From positions 10,117,501 through 10,181,500 of the forward strand of contig CM034402.1 in the NCBI GenBank assembly GCA_019925095.2: DNA of 64,000 nt, written 5' to 3'. The DNA is from Dendrolimus kikuchii (taxonomy: Eukaryota > Arthropoda > Insecta > Lepidoptera > Lasiocampidae). The translations under genes and the position numbers were made by a program. The stretch's first letter is position 1; every line of letters begins with the position of its first letter. Below the pieces are notes generated by a model. That model did no database searches. It saw only the letters and a program-made list of their open reading frames with translations, and was not told where the DNA came from. This document shows positions 42,919-53,390 of the stretch, one piece after another.

Positions 42919-45900
42919 TTTTTTTTTTTTTGGTTTTGAGGCGAGGGAAAATGCTTAACCGATTTACGCACAAACTGGGTCGTTGCTAGGGGAACGACAC
43001 GCGTCGGTCGGGGGCGATAACACTGCAGCAATAGTATGCTCTTGGCAGCGCTCCGTCCGCGATCGACGTCACAGAATAGTGTGGAAGACTCCGAGCGTTG
43101 CTGCACGGGCGAGCAACCCCAATACCCACTAAAAACCCCCTCCTCCCTGACGACCCTGCGCTTTGAATGTGTTGGAAAGGCTGAGATTTAGAACATAGTT
43201 ACGCCCAGCCGATCCAGCGCAATAAAGTGCCTGGAGTGTGCCCTGGGAGAACACACCCCACTTCGTTGTGCGGGGGTAGAAGGTCCTTTGCTCTTCCTAG
43301 CAAGCTAAAGGCCCCCCGCGGTAAATGGAACCTAACTCAGGGAGGGAAGTAATGCGCGTACCTGCCTCTCCGGGTGCCAGCTGAAGGCCGGCGACCTCGA
43401 GAAGACGCATTGGCACGCGCTGCAGGACTTCTCTCCCTGTCTCGTTCTGCGGCCTCCTTGAGTGACATTACTGTCTCGCAAAAAGTAACCGCAGCCCCCC
43501 AATTGTCGCTGCTCTGCAGCATGGCCTTAACCAAGTCGCAGAGCGAGTCGACTGGACCTACGTGCGTCTCAAGTTCGAAACGCTGCGGCGCCCATGCGGC
43601 GCACTCGACAAGCGTGTGTAACGCCGTGTCGGGCGCGCCGCACTGGCGGCAGTCCGGGGAAGGCAAGCAGCCCACAATGCGACACAGATACTTATCGAAA
43701 CATCCGTGTCCGGTAAGTATCTGTGTCGTCCTGAAGGTCAGGGTGCCGCTGGTGCGGTTGACCCATTCCGTCAGCTGTGGCCTGATTGCATCCACCGTGT
43801 AGCCGCCATAGGCCGCAGGGTTGTCGAGCTCTTGAGACCAGACGGCGATCATGGAGGCGGTTTCCCGCTTCCTGATCGCCTCGATTTCGACCTGACAGAA
43901 GGTCAGGCCTCTAGCTAGGGCATCCTGCCGGGTGCGGCGCACCACTGTCAGGACGTCCGCCTGGAGATGCCAGGGCGGATCGCCTGCCAGGAGGGTGGCC
44001 GCCGTCCGCGACACTGTGCGATACCCCCGTATGGTCCTCACGGCCAGAACCTGCTGCGCCCGTTGCAGCAGGGTTCTGTTGTTGACCAGACGGGTGCACC
44101 GTACAGTGCCATACTCCTCAGGATGCCAGAGTAAAGTTTCCGCGTCGCACCTCCCGGGCCCCCTACGTTGGGAAGCAGCCTCGAGAGTGCGCCCGCGGAT
44201 TTGACGAGTTTGGGAACTAGCTGCTCAAAGTGCGCTTTGAACAGCCATTTCCCATCGAGAACTAGCCCCAGATATTTCATCTGGGGCCCTACTCTAATGG
44301 CCACCCCTTGGACCGAAACGGTCAAGTCCGCGGGGGGATTGCGAAATTTCCTATGGAACATGATGGCCTCCGTTTTCGCGGGGGAGACCCTCAAGCCCAG
44401 CCTAGCTATTCGATCTACGACAATCGCCAACCCGGCGTTAGCGACGTCCACGGATTCCGCAAATGACGCAGCGCGTGCCGTGAGTAGGGTGTCGTCCGCA
44501 AAGCAGATCAGCCCTACCCCGGGTAGGACCGGAACCCGAAGGATCCAGTCATAACCTACGTTCCAAAGAATCGGCCCGAGGACCGACCCCTGTGGAACGC
44601 CGCACGCGACGCGTCGACGACCTACCTCGGGATTGCCGGACTCACCGCCCTCCCAAAGGATATGTCGATCCTGCAGGTACGCGCCCAACAGCCTCGTGAG
44701 GTACGGGGGGACTCCATGCGCGCGGAGCCCCTCCCTGATCGTCTCATGAGGGAGGCTGTTAAAGGCGTTCGCTATGTCTAGCGACACCGCAAGAACGACA
44801 TCCTTCGCTTGGACGGCTTCGTCCGTTGACGTTTGCAGCGTCTCGAAGGCGTCCATCGTGGAGCGCCTCCGCCGAAACCCGAACTGCGTTTCTGAAAGCC
44901 CCGGCTCCACAGTGTCGAGATGCTTCACGAGCCGCTCCGCCAAGATCTTTTCGAAGACCTTAGCGACCTCGTTCAGCAGCACTATGGGCCTGAAGGCGGA
45001 CGGATCGTTGGGAGGCCGACCTCCCTTGGGAATCAGGCACAAACGACCCTCCTTCCATTGCGACGGGAGCCGACCTGCGCGAATACAGGCTTCGAACAGT
45101 TCCCGCAGCTGGCCGCGTAGATGTTTAGCGGCCAGGAAGAGGAGTCGACCTGGAACCCCGTCGGGTCCCGGTGCCGTCTTCCTGCCCCGGAGCCGGTCCA
45201 GGGCAACGTCTAGTTCCCCCTCGGAGATGGAGTGAGGCTCCTCGTCCGTGGGAGTGTCGGGAACGGGTGGACCCATACTGGGGGGAGTGAAGTTTCCCGG
45301 ATCCGGGAAGAGCCCGTCGATAACCGACCGGAGCACCTCGGGTTCGAGCGTTTCCGTGACCGTGGATGTGCAAGGCCGCAACGTGTTGCGAGCCCCACGG
45401 TACGGACGCCCCCAAGGGTCCCGATCGAGCGTCTCGAGGAGCTCGGCCCGAGCCCGGGCTTTCGCTTGCAGTATTGCAATCGAAAGGGCCTTTCTGGCCT
45501 CCCTAAACTCTCCCACGAGTCCATTTTCCGCGACGTAGTCCGGAGGACGGCGCGCCCTGCAGCGTTTGACTGTGGCTGATGATGCGAACTGCCTTTCGCA
45601 TCTCGCCCAGCTCCTCGGTCCACCAGTGGACCTGCTTGCACGGAGGCTGCTGCTTGGAGACGCGAGGCATCGCCGCGTCGCAAACCCTCGTCAGGGTCTT
45701 GCGCATGTGCTCTGCCTGCGACTCCAGGTTCTCGAATTCGACTGGGTAGGCCCAGCTTTCCGTGAGTGCCCACTCCTCAGCCTGCTCCGGATCGAGCTTG
45801 GTAAGGGCCCAACGCGGGAAGAGAGGGGGGCGATGAACAGGGCTCGGACCGGAGGAGGGGGTAAGCTCAAATCTGATGTACCGATGATCAGAGAGCGACT

Positions 45901-46349
45901 CCACCTCCTCCAGCACCCTCCATCCGACAACTCTGCGGGCGGCCGCATGAGTGGCGAATGACAGGTCGATGACCGATCCACCCCGCGCGCGCACGCAGGT
46001 CTGGACCGATCCCTGGTTCAATATGGTCAGGCCGGATTGAAGAGCCCATTCCTCAACCGTCCGGCCCCTAGGTTCCGTGAACGTATTTCCCCAGGAACAG
46101 TGTTTTGCGTTAAAGTCGCCCATCACGAAGATCGTTTTAGGCGACAATCTGTCTATGGCAGCCCTGATGGCGTCCAAGTGAAGCTCGAACTCCGCCAGGG
46201 GGCGGCTGCGCGAAAAGTAAACGCCTATGACGACGATACTCCCGCTCTCCGCCACCGCATAGCCCTTTCCTCTTTCAAGACATGTAAGCGGTGTGCCAGA
46301 ACCGGCTCTGGCCACCACCGCTACCACGTCGTCGAGGTCGCCCACCCAA
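42919..46349 (-). mobile_element. R1-clade-like non-LTR retrotransposon, 5'-truncated
   Basis: The insertion is bounded by a perfect 16-bp duplication AAGACGGAAAATACTT (42903-42918 and 46350-46365). It has a poly-A tail (T run on the plus strand to about 42931), about 400 bases of GC-rich 3' UTR and a broken ORF2. ORF1 and the beginning of the endonuclease are missing because of 5' truncation. GC content is high compared with the flanks. It sits in ordinary AT-rich DNA and not in rDNA. Confidence 0.9.
43337..46349 (-). pseudogene. R1-like ORF2: endonuclease, reverse transcriptase, Cys/His end
   Basis: The protein would nick DNA and reverse-transcribe the element. The first block (46349-45503) has an APE-type endonuclease lacking its start, with FVMGDFNAKHCSWG and LSDHRYIRFE. 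The second block (45516-44038, 492 codons) is the reverse transcriptase: KTAPGPDGVPG, FRPIVLLNEVAKVFE, TQFGFRRRRSTMDAFE, SLDIANAFNSLP (first Asp), GVPQGSVLGPILWNVGYDW and CFADDTLL (Asp pair). The third block (44041-43337) ends with a Cys/His motif CRQCGAPDTALHTLVEC and a basic tail. The GVPQGS...LWNVGYDW form is typical of R1-clade elements. Frameshifts near 45510 and 44040 separate the blocks, so it is not functional as read. Confidence 0.88.
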
Positions 46350-46365
46350 AAGACGGAAAATACTT

Positions 46366-46668
46366 GAAATAACAATCGCCAAGTAAAAACGTAATTCTTA
46401 AAAGATCAAGTGTCCTGTAAGATTAAATAGATGTAAATAGTGTCACTGGTAATTTTTGAAGGAATCAATTAATATGCTCTATTATGTGTTTAAAATTCAT
46501 TTAACAGAAGTAAAAATTAACAATACAATATTATAACTATTAGCGATTTTTTCCAGACAACCTTTGGATGGACAAGAAGTTAGGTAAGAACAGTGGCATG
46601 TTGCATAATTGTCACTTTACTGAATTTAGTATTTTATAATAAATAAATATATAGATACATGACATACC
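46366..46668. other. AT-rich spacer
   Basis: A small G3 scrap (TTAGCGATTTTTTCCAGACAA) lies near 46540. Otherwise nothing is recognised. Confidence 0.4.
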
Positions 46669-46766
46669 GTCGGAATAATAAAAAATCAAATAAATTACTG
46701 CGCTTAAAACCGTTAAAACGTAGTTTTATTAGTACTAGTCGCGAAAACTTAAGAAAATATTATATC
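46669..46766 (-). mobile_element. Penelope-like element, short terminal copy
   Basis: It reads CCGTCGGAATAATAAAAAAT, GCGCTTAAAACCGTTAAAAC and GTAGTTTTATTAGTACTAGT, then the tail CGCGAAAACTTAAGAAAATA. It is diverged in the first part. A target duplication is not clear. Confidence 0.6.
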
Positions 46767-47202
46767 TGTTTTTGTTAACAAAATTTCTTTGATTTAATTA
46801 TACCTACCTGATTACTCGTAATGTGATGAAATTAAAGTAGTAGAATGTAACAGTAAACATTATAAAAGATATTAAAGCTTTTAAAAGTCGAATCTATCTT
46901 TAATTATTAAGTTTACAAACAAACAGTTTCAAGAGTAATATTCGTTAAAAGCCGAAATCTGAATTTTCTGCGAGGATGCAATTAGTGTCTTGCCGAGTTT
47001 CTCGAAGCTGCTCAAACTTTTTAATTTCCTTATTTCAACAAATGCCTCAAATGAAAATATCTTATGTAAAATGACAGAAATTATTACGCTAATGAGTTAA
47101 TTTGCTGTTGTAACAGTGTTAATTTCTTAATACGATAAGTAAATTATATATATATATTATAAATATATATAATAAAATTCTAAACATAAAGTGTCATCAG
47201 GA
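46767..47202. other. AT-rich spacer
   Basis: Nothing is recognised. A TATATATA palindromic stretch lies near 47148-47172. Confidence 0.4.
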
Positions 47203-47592
47203 TTCACGTAAAAAATTACTGTGCCGACTTCGATGAGGTTTTTGTTGAACAATAGCTAATTCTTAGACCTAAACTCTGCGCTACTTTTTATTCTGTGCAT
47301 GATTTAAAATGGCCAAATCAAAAAAACTAATGGAATTCTAAAGCGATTTTTTTATTTATCGACAGCAAATTTAATGTAATAAAATGTATGATATTTTTTT
47401 CCCGGAAATACCGCGGAAATTTTCTTGGGAGTGGTTTGTAGTTGTTCCGGTGCATGAAAATTAGCTTATTCCGATACAGTCTTTACTAAAACGATAGCTT
47501 ATATTATTTTGTAAATACTGCGGTACTTTGTGTCCGAAGAATCCCACGGAAATTTCTAGTCAAGTGGGGATGAAGTCGCGGGCATATCCTAG
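47203..47592 (+). mobile_element. Helitron-like HEL-B copy
   Basis: It shares TCACGTAAAAAATTACTGTG, ATCGACAGCAAATTTAATGT, a decayed CCCGGAAATACCGCGGAAAT and TTAGCTTATTCCGATACAGT with the other copies. It ends GATGAAGTCGCGGGCATATC and CTAG before T. Confidence 0.55.
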
Positions 47593-47772
47593 TCAAAAAT
47601 ATTATTAGATTTAAATCAGATATTTCATATGCATGGGTTGGGTTCTATAAATAGGGAGCTATAAATAATTCGTGAAACAGCCGTGAGCTAATTATATATC
47701 GTGCTATGAGTGCGAATTTCGCTAGCCCATTTTCCCCTCTCCTATTCCATTTCCCATCCCAGCCCCTTTATC

Positions 47773-48240
47773 CCATGCTCTTTATTCCTCCTGACTGATA
47801 CGTCTATTCCATGCTCTTCATTCTTCTTGACTGATACCTCTATCCCATGCTCTTTAGTCTTCCTGACTGATACATCTATTGCATGTTCTTTATTCTTCCT
47901 GACTGATACCTCTATCCCATGCTGTTTATTTCTCCTGACTGATACCTCTATCCCGTGCTCTTTATTCTTCCTGACTGATACCTCTATCCCATGCTGTTTA
48001 TTTCTCCTGACTGATACCTCTATCCCGTGCTCTTTATTTCTCCTGACTGATACCTCTATCCCATGCTCTTTATTCCTCCTGCCTGATACCTGTATCCCAT
48101 GCTCTTGATTCCTCCTGACTGATACCTCTATCCCATGCTCTTTATTTCTCCTGACTGATGCCTATCCCATGCTCTTGATTCCTCCTGACTGATACCTCTA
48201 TCCCATGCTCTTTATTCCTCCTGACTGATGCTTCTATCCC
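47773..48240. repeat. 36-bp minisatellite, about 13 units
   Basis: The unit is 36 bases, for example CTGACTGATACCTCTATCCC then ATGCTCTTTATTCCTC. It repeats from about 47773 to 48240 with small variants, including one unit shortened to 33 bases near 48151-48180. Because 36 is divisible by three, it keeps a 132-codon frame open (47710-48108) repeating TDTSIPCSLF. This is not a gene. A CR1-like tail follows at once. Confidence 0.93.
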
Positions 48241-48261
48241 ACTTCTCTTATCTCATTCACT

Positions 48262-48376
48262 CAATACCATCCTAAAGGCTGGCAACGTGTTGTCTATGCC
48301 CCATGTCTAACAAACGTCATAGGCGACGGTACTCACTTTCTATCAAATGGGCCGTCTGCTTGTTTGCCAGATTTTT
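48262..48376 (+). pseudogene. CR1-like LINE 3' tail fragment
   Basis: It has AAGGCTGGCAACGTGTTGTC, AACGTCATAGGCGACGGTAC and AAATGGGCCGTCTGCTTGTT. This is the 3' UTR shared with S1 and the LINE fragments at 23541 and 62315. Confidence 0.65.
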
Positions 48377-49148
48377 CTTGACTGGTAGTATAATTTCTTG
48401 ATAAATTATGATCAGTTCGTTATAACATAATTGACTCTAACTACGATGCAAAAATTACAAAAGTATAAGTACACATCATTAACACACTCTCCCCAATGTC
48501 TATGCTGGAAACATGGCTATATTTCATTATTATTATTAGAGTTAGAGCAACAATCAAAGTTAAAGCTAACTGGGGCATTAACATGTCTGTACAGTTTCGT
48601 GTCCAAAAATTATGGGCAGTTAGCATGTTCAAAACATCCAGCACTCGGAATTTCTAGTTAACGCTCCGCGCGCAAAGTGGATTTTATTATGCGGTTAACA
48701 CTTTCACACAATGGTTTTGTGGACTTCATATAAATATGATTGTTTTCAAATTTCAACAACAATAAATATGTTAACAAGAACTCAAAACATGAATACGCTT
48801 TCGAATACGACTATTCTATTTTATGAAAGCTTATTTGTTAGTAACTTAACCAATAATGTAAAGATTACGATCAGTATAGAAGTAGAATGCAAATGTATTG
48901 ATACTCTTTTAACACTTAATAGTGTTGTGAGAAAGCAGGTAAAGTTGAAAACAATGCATGTGTAAGTTAGACTATGACTTCTATATTGTATATCTTACGT
49001 CTTTGTTACACCTTGATTACTGTTAGTATGTAACCGTATCCAAAACGACCTACTATAAGTTTAAGTTAATAAAAAAAACGTTAACGATTTGCTACATTAA
49101 TTAAATTCACAACCACCACCTGTTATCGGTTAATGTTTAACGTCATTA
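48377..49148. other. AT-rich sequence, nothing recognised
   Basis: The frames at 48431-48661 and 48711-48965 show no recognisable domain. Confidence 0.45.
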
Positions 49149-49308
49149 ACAATGTCAGGAGCCTTAAGAACAGAAGAGCGTGCATGACAAGAGTTATGAA
49201 TGTCAAAGAAGCAAGTGAGGTGTGTAAGAATAAGCCTAAATGGCGCTCTGTTGTTCGTGCCTACCCCGCAAGGAAACTGGCGTGAAGTTATGTATGTATG
49301 TTTTGTCT
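49149..49308 (+). mobile_element. LINE 3' end with TATG tail
   Basis: It encodes the same protein end as 61564-62143 (MNVKEASEVCKN, KPKWRSVVRAYPARKLA, stop) and then TATGTATGTATG. A target duplication was not clear. Confidence 0.75.
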
Positions 49309-49446
49309 TGTTATATATGAGGCCAAAATCCGATCTGTTGTTCCGATTAGATTCATACCACACTCAACGAACTACTCCATGTACAATTGTACGACGCACT
49401 GCATATTGGTGCTGATCATCACCGATAGTGAACAATTGATAAGTTA

Positions 49447-50023
49447 ATAAAACTACGTTTTAACGGTTTTAAGCGCGGTAATTTTATTTGATTTTGGTTT
49501 TTCCGACGTTTCGGCCACTTTTCAGTGGCCGTGATCACGGAAGACAAAGATGTCAAGTGTCAACGAGTATTGTTAAAGTTTTATTTAGCCTACCGCCAAC
49601 TTATTAATTTTAATTATTTAATTTTTAATTTTGTTTATGGTTATTATTTAATCTATGGGAGCCTAATCTAATTTACTACCGCTTCGCAACATGTTATGGC
49701 TTGAAGAGAAGAAGCGGCGCAAGAAACTCTTCAGCAAACATGCCTAGCTCTAATAATTTTATATAATATTAAAAAGGGTGGAAGGAAAAATAAAAGTAAT
49801 TATCAGTCAAGTTGGTTTGTGTTCCGTTGTACGCAGAAAGAGCTCACAGTGTCTTGAGGTCTGGCAGCTGGTTTTTGCTGGGTTTGGGTCTTAATAGTTT
49901 TGATAATTGGATCCCAAACAGGTGGTACTTGCCAACCATCTTCTCTATTGAAATTTGGGTGTTTTTTGTTTTTAAAACGTAGTTTTATTATGTATACAAG
50001 TCGCGAAAACTTAAGAAAATATT
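49447..50023 (-). mobile_element. Penelope-like element, truncated copy with protein C-terminus
   Basis: It is flanked by a 13-bp duplication AATTGATAAGTTA (49434-49446 and 50024-50036). On the minus strand it starts with the 35-base tail and an inverted terminal piece. An open stretch follows (about 49966 down to 49806) reading HPNFNREDGWQVPPVW and then DPIIKTIKTQ to a stop. This resembles the tail that follows the GIY-YIG domain in Penelope-like proteins. Next come a 3' UTR, the stem-loop GGCCACTGAAAAGTGGCC and the terminal repeat. The catalytic domains are missing. Confidence 0.65.
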
Positions 50024-50036
50024 AATTGATAAGTTA

Positions 50037-51001
50037 TTTAAGAAAAAGCAGTGGATTAGTGGGAAAAAGTTGTGACCATCAGGAATAAGGAATATAACTC
50101 AGAGAGAGAGAGAGAGAGGATAAATTTGGATATAGACAATTAATGAAATACTTTAATACAATATTACTAGAAAAAAAATTGTCAGAAATATTGCTTATGT
50201 ATTTTATCAAGGGCTTTACGTTGCTCGGTGCCACCACGTGCCACTCAGGATGATGTATCTTCTGCGCCGCGGCCAATATGCTAATGAATGAATAATAAAC
50301 ATAATGCAAATATTTGTTACCCTTAATTTTAACCGTATGGAAGCCTTCGTTTCTACATAAAATTGTATTTTTTTAAAGAATTATTGACTTGAAATTTTTT
50401 TTTGACCAAGGTTTTAATTTTTATAAATACGTTAATGTATTTTTGTTACTACTATTTTTAAATAGATATTTAAAGATTATTTAAATCACATATAGTTGGA
50501 AACTTAGAGCTATAGACCTTTTTCTACATTCTACAATGCTAAATTAAAAGTAAAAGTTATTTATGATACTAGTGCCTTAAGTTGGTTTTTACAAACGCGT
50601 AGACGGGTGTATTCCCGAGACGAAGTTTCTAAAAACCAACAACCGCACGTGTGTCATACAACGTTTTTCACCAGATTTGCGAGAAAACAGGACAATGGGT
50701 ATTGAAACAAGCATAAATATTAGTCGGAAAGTCGCAACAATCTTTGACGTTTCTACTCTTAATATGAAAATGGCGTGCATTTGCAAATAGCCATGCGCGC
50801 GGTGAAAATTAAAACCATATCTTTCGTTTCATTTTCTCTGTAGTATTACTGTGAGACAAATGTATTGATCAAAAACGATTTCAAGGTAGTTCAATTGAAT
50901 AATTATTCAGCTTATGAAATTTATTCTCGTAATATCAAACTCCTTGATGGAATTCTTCTTTGTATACCTGTAGGACTAACTTTTTTGTACATTTATTTTT
51001 C
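50037..51001. other. AT-rich sequence with a short GA repeat
   Basis: A (GA)n run lies at about 50100-50118. No gene is recognised. Confidence 0.45.
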
Positions 51002-51013
51002 TATAGATTTTCA

Positions 51014-51488
51014 TAATAAAACTACGTTTTAACGGTTTTAAGCGCGGTAATTTTATTTGATTTTGGTTTTTCCGACGTTTCGGCCACTTTTCAGTGGCCG
51101 TGATCACGATGTCAAGTGTCAACGAGTATTGTTAAAGTTTTATTTAGTCTACCGCCAACTTATTAATTTTAATTATTTAATTTTTAATTTTGTTTATGGT
51201 TATTATTTAATCTATGGGAGCCTAATCTAATTTACTACCGCTTCGCAACATGTTATGGCTTGAAGAGAAGAAGCGGCGCAAGAAACTCTTCAGCAAACAT
51301 GCCTAGCTCTAATAATTTTATATAATATTAAAATGGGTGGAAGGAAAAATAAAAGTAATTATCAGTCAAGTTGGTTTGTGTTCCGTTGGACAACGGAAAA
51401 ACCAAAATCAAATAAAATTACCGCGCTTAAAATCGTTAAAACGTAGTTTTATTATGTATACAAGTCGCGAAAACTTAAGAAAATATTA
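51014..51488 (-). mobile_element. Penelope-like element, second truncated copy
   Basis: It is flanked by a 12-bp duplication TATAGATTTTCA (51002-51013 and 51489-51500). It is nearly identical to 49447-50023 over the terminal repeat, stem-loop and 3' UTR but lacks the coding remnant. Its two ends form a longer inverted repeat, from TTTTAACGGTTTTAAGCGCG to the region of the GGTTTTTCCG sequence. The open frame 51337-51579 is a by-product. Confidence 0.7.
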
Positions 51489-51500
51489 TATAGATTTTCA

Positions 51501-52419
51501 CTTTAAATTGACATTGTCATCCTTTTTGTCTGCTGAACACGATTTAATATTTTGTGCAATGTCGAAATCCAGATATTAAATGTACTAACCTGAAACAAAG
51601 CCTGTCTTCTTCATTGCGCCAATCCGCTACAATCTTAAATACCTATTTTATAGCACGTTCTATTGTATATTGCATATTGCGTAATTTTTAACTTTCGAAC
51701 AATGTACACAGGCTTCGTAAGTTCCTAAAAAAATATTATTTAAGAAAAAACACGTTTTACCACTGAAAGCGAATAATCTTACCGCCCGTTCATGGATCAT
51801 GTTAAACGTTCATCGATGTAGCCGATCCCTTTTTATTCTGTTATGTAGCTGTATATGTAAGTAGAGTTAATTGTAAAAAAGGGTGCGGAACTACAATCCG
51901 TAGTTGTTAATAAAAAATAAAAAAAAATAAGTAGAGTGCACATTTTTGCCAAATTTCGTTAATTCAACCCTATAGTTTTTGACAAAAATGACTGCAACAT
52001 ACACAGACGGACAAACAGGCAAGCGAATATGACCACTTTGTAAAGGTTCTCTTTTTCTAAAAATAGCTACGGAACTTTAAAAAATTATTATATATATTTG
52101 TCACTCAAGTGATAGATAAGTAGACGGTATGTTCATAATAACGTTTTTATTTTTAACTGGCGTACATATTATCACGCCTATTTCCCATGGGGGTAGGCTG
52201 TGACTATGGATCTCCACACTCCATCTTAACTAACGTGAATTATACTGCTTATCAGATTAAAAAGCGAACATCAACTGTCAACTATCTGACTTGCAAAGCT
52301 TATAGATCGACTGGAAAAGTGGCAATTAGTTTGCTAAGTAGGCAACAGTTTCGCTGCAGCAAGCCTTTGGCATGCTTCAAGTAAGACTAAATTAAATTAT
52401 AATCTGCCTAGAGGCACTG
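51501..52419. other. AT-rich sequence, nothing recognised
   Basis: No supported gene. The frame 52187-52384 has no recognisable domain. Confidence 0.45.
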
Positions 52420-52453
52420 ATGCTTTTAAGAGTTTAGAAACTCTTAAAAGCAT
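52420..52453. repeat. Perfect 16-base-arm hairpin
   Basis: 52420-52435 (ATGCTTTTAAGAGTTT) is the exact reverse complement of 52438-52453, with a 2-base centre. Confidence 0.85.
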
Positions 52454-52505
52454 TTGCATCAACTATCGACTTTCGTATTAAATTTATAACATGTATGTAA
52501 ACTTT

Positions 52506-52963
52506 ATAAAATTACGTCGAACATTCAGCAATGGTTGAAGATGAAAGTCTTCGAGCAGTGCATCCTACCCGTACAGACATATGGTGCCGAGACGTGGACA
52601 CTCACAGTGGGTTTGGTTCATAAATTGAATGTCGGCGGACTATGGAGCGAGTTATGTTGGGAGAATCTTTTATGGATAAAATCAGAAATGAGGATATCCA
52701 AGAACCAAGTTTACCGACATAGCTTGCAAAATTAGCAAACTGAAGTGGCAATGGGCCGGCCACGTTTGTCGCAGGACTGATGGCCGATGGGGCAGACAAG
52801 TCGTGAAGTGAAGACCGCATCTCGGCAAATGTAGTGTAGGACGCTCTCCATCCCGATGGAACGACGATCTGTGGAAGGTCGATGAGAACACCGGAGGACC
52901 GGGATAGGCGGTACAAACTTGGGGAGGCCTACGTACATCAGCGGACAACGGTTGGCTGACGAC
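52506..52963 (+). pseudogene. RTE copy 3, 5'-truncated and decayed
   Basis: It matches the last 450 bases or so of copies 1 and 2: MKVFEQCILPVQTYGAETWT then LTVGLVHKL, followed by frameshifted remains of the KLKWQWAGHVCRR region. It ends GGCTGACGAC exactly as copy 1. Several indels make it clearly older. A short near-repeat CGAACATT/CGAAACATT may be a target duplication. Confidence 0.8.
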
Positions 52964-53307
52964 GAAACATTATGCATAAATATTTCGACGCCCTCTTTGT
53001 TTCAGTGATCTCAGCCTTTGCCCGTCTAGCTCTCTGGAATGCTGAGGTCCAAGATTCATTACATTTCTTGAATGAATTTACCAAATTTTTTTCTAGGGTC
53101 GTCGTTATAAATGAATTAGTTCACACACAATAAAAACAATCACAATAAAAATACTTTCAGTTACTGTTTGTCTATAATTTGTACGCTATTTGACTTCTTA
53201 CAGCAATGCCGTAATAGTTTGCAACGCTCATGCAAATTCTAAGTCCCTCTGGTGTTTTGTAATATGATAAAAACTATCTCGGTTTTCGGATTTGATTGTC
53301 AATCACG
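52964..53307. other. Spacer with possible tRNA-like scrap
   Basis: GAGGTCCAAGATTCATTAC near 53045 is only faintly B box-like. Nothing firm is recognised. Confidence 0.35.
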
Positions 53308-53390
53308 ACATGTTGTATATTACCCATAACAGAAGCGTAACTCGTTTGTTTTGGGTGAATATAATGTGTGCGTTTGTCTGCCGATATATA
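53308..53390 (+). repeat. S2 SINE 3' part
   Basis: It contains TTGTATATTACCCATAACAG, AAGCGTAACTCGTTTGTTTT and GTTTGTCTGCCGATATATAA, like the last third of the S2 copies at 24374 and 29866. Confidence 0.6.

Noticed and set aside
43374..45961. Several 100-150 codon frames on the plus strand
   Set aside because: They are antisense shadows of the GC-rich R1-like ORF2 on the minus strand.
47710..48108. 132-codon hydrophobic open frame
   Set aside because: It is produced by the 36-bp minisatellite, whose unit is divisible by three; there is no start context or conserved domain.
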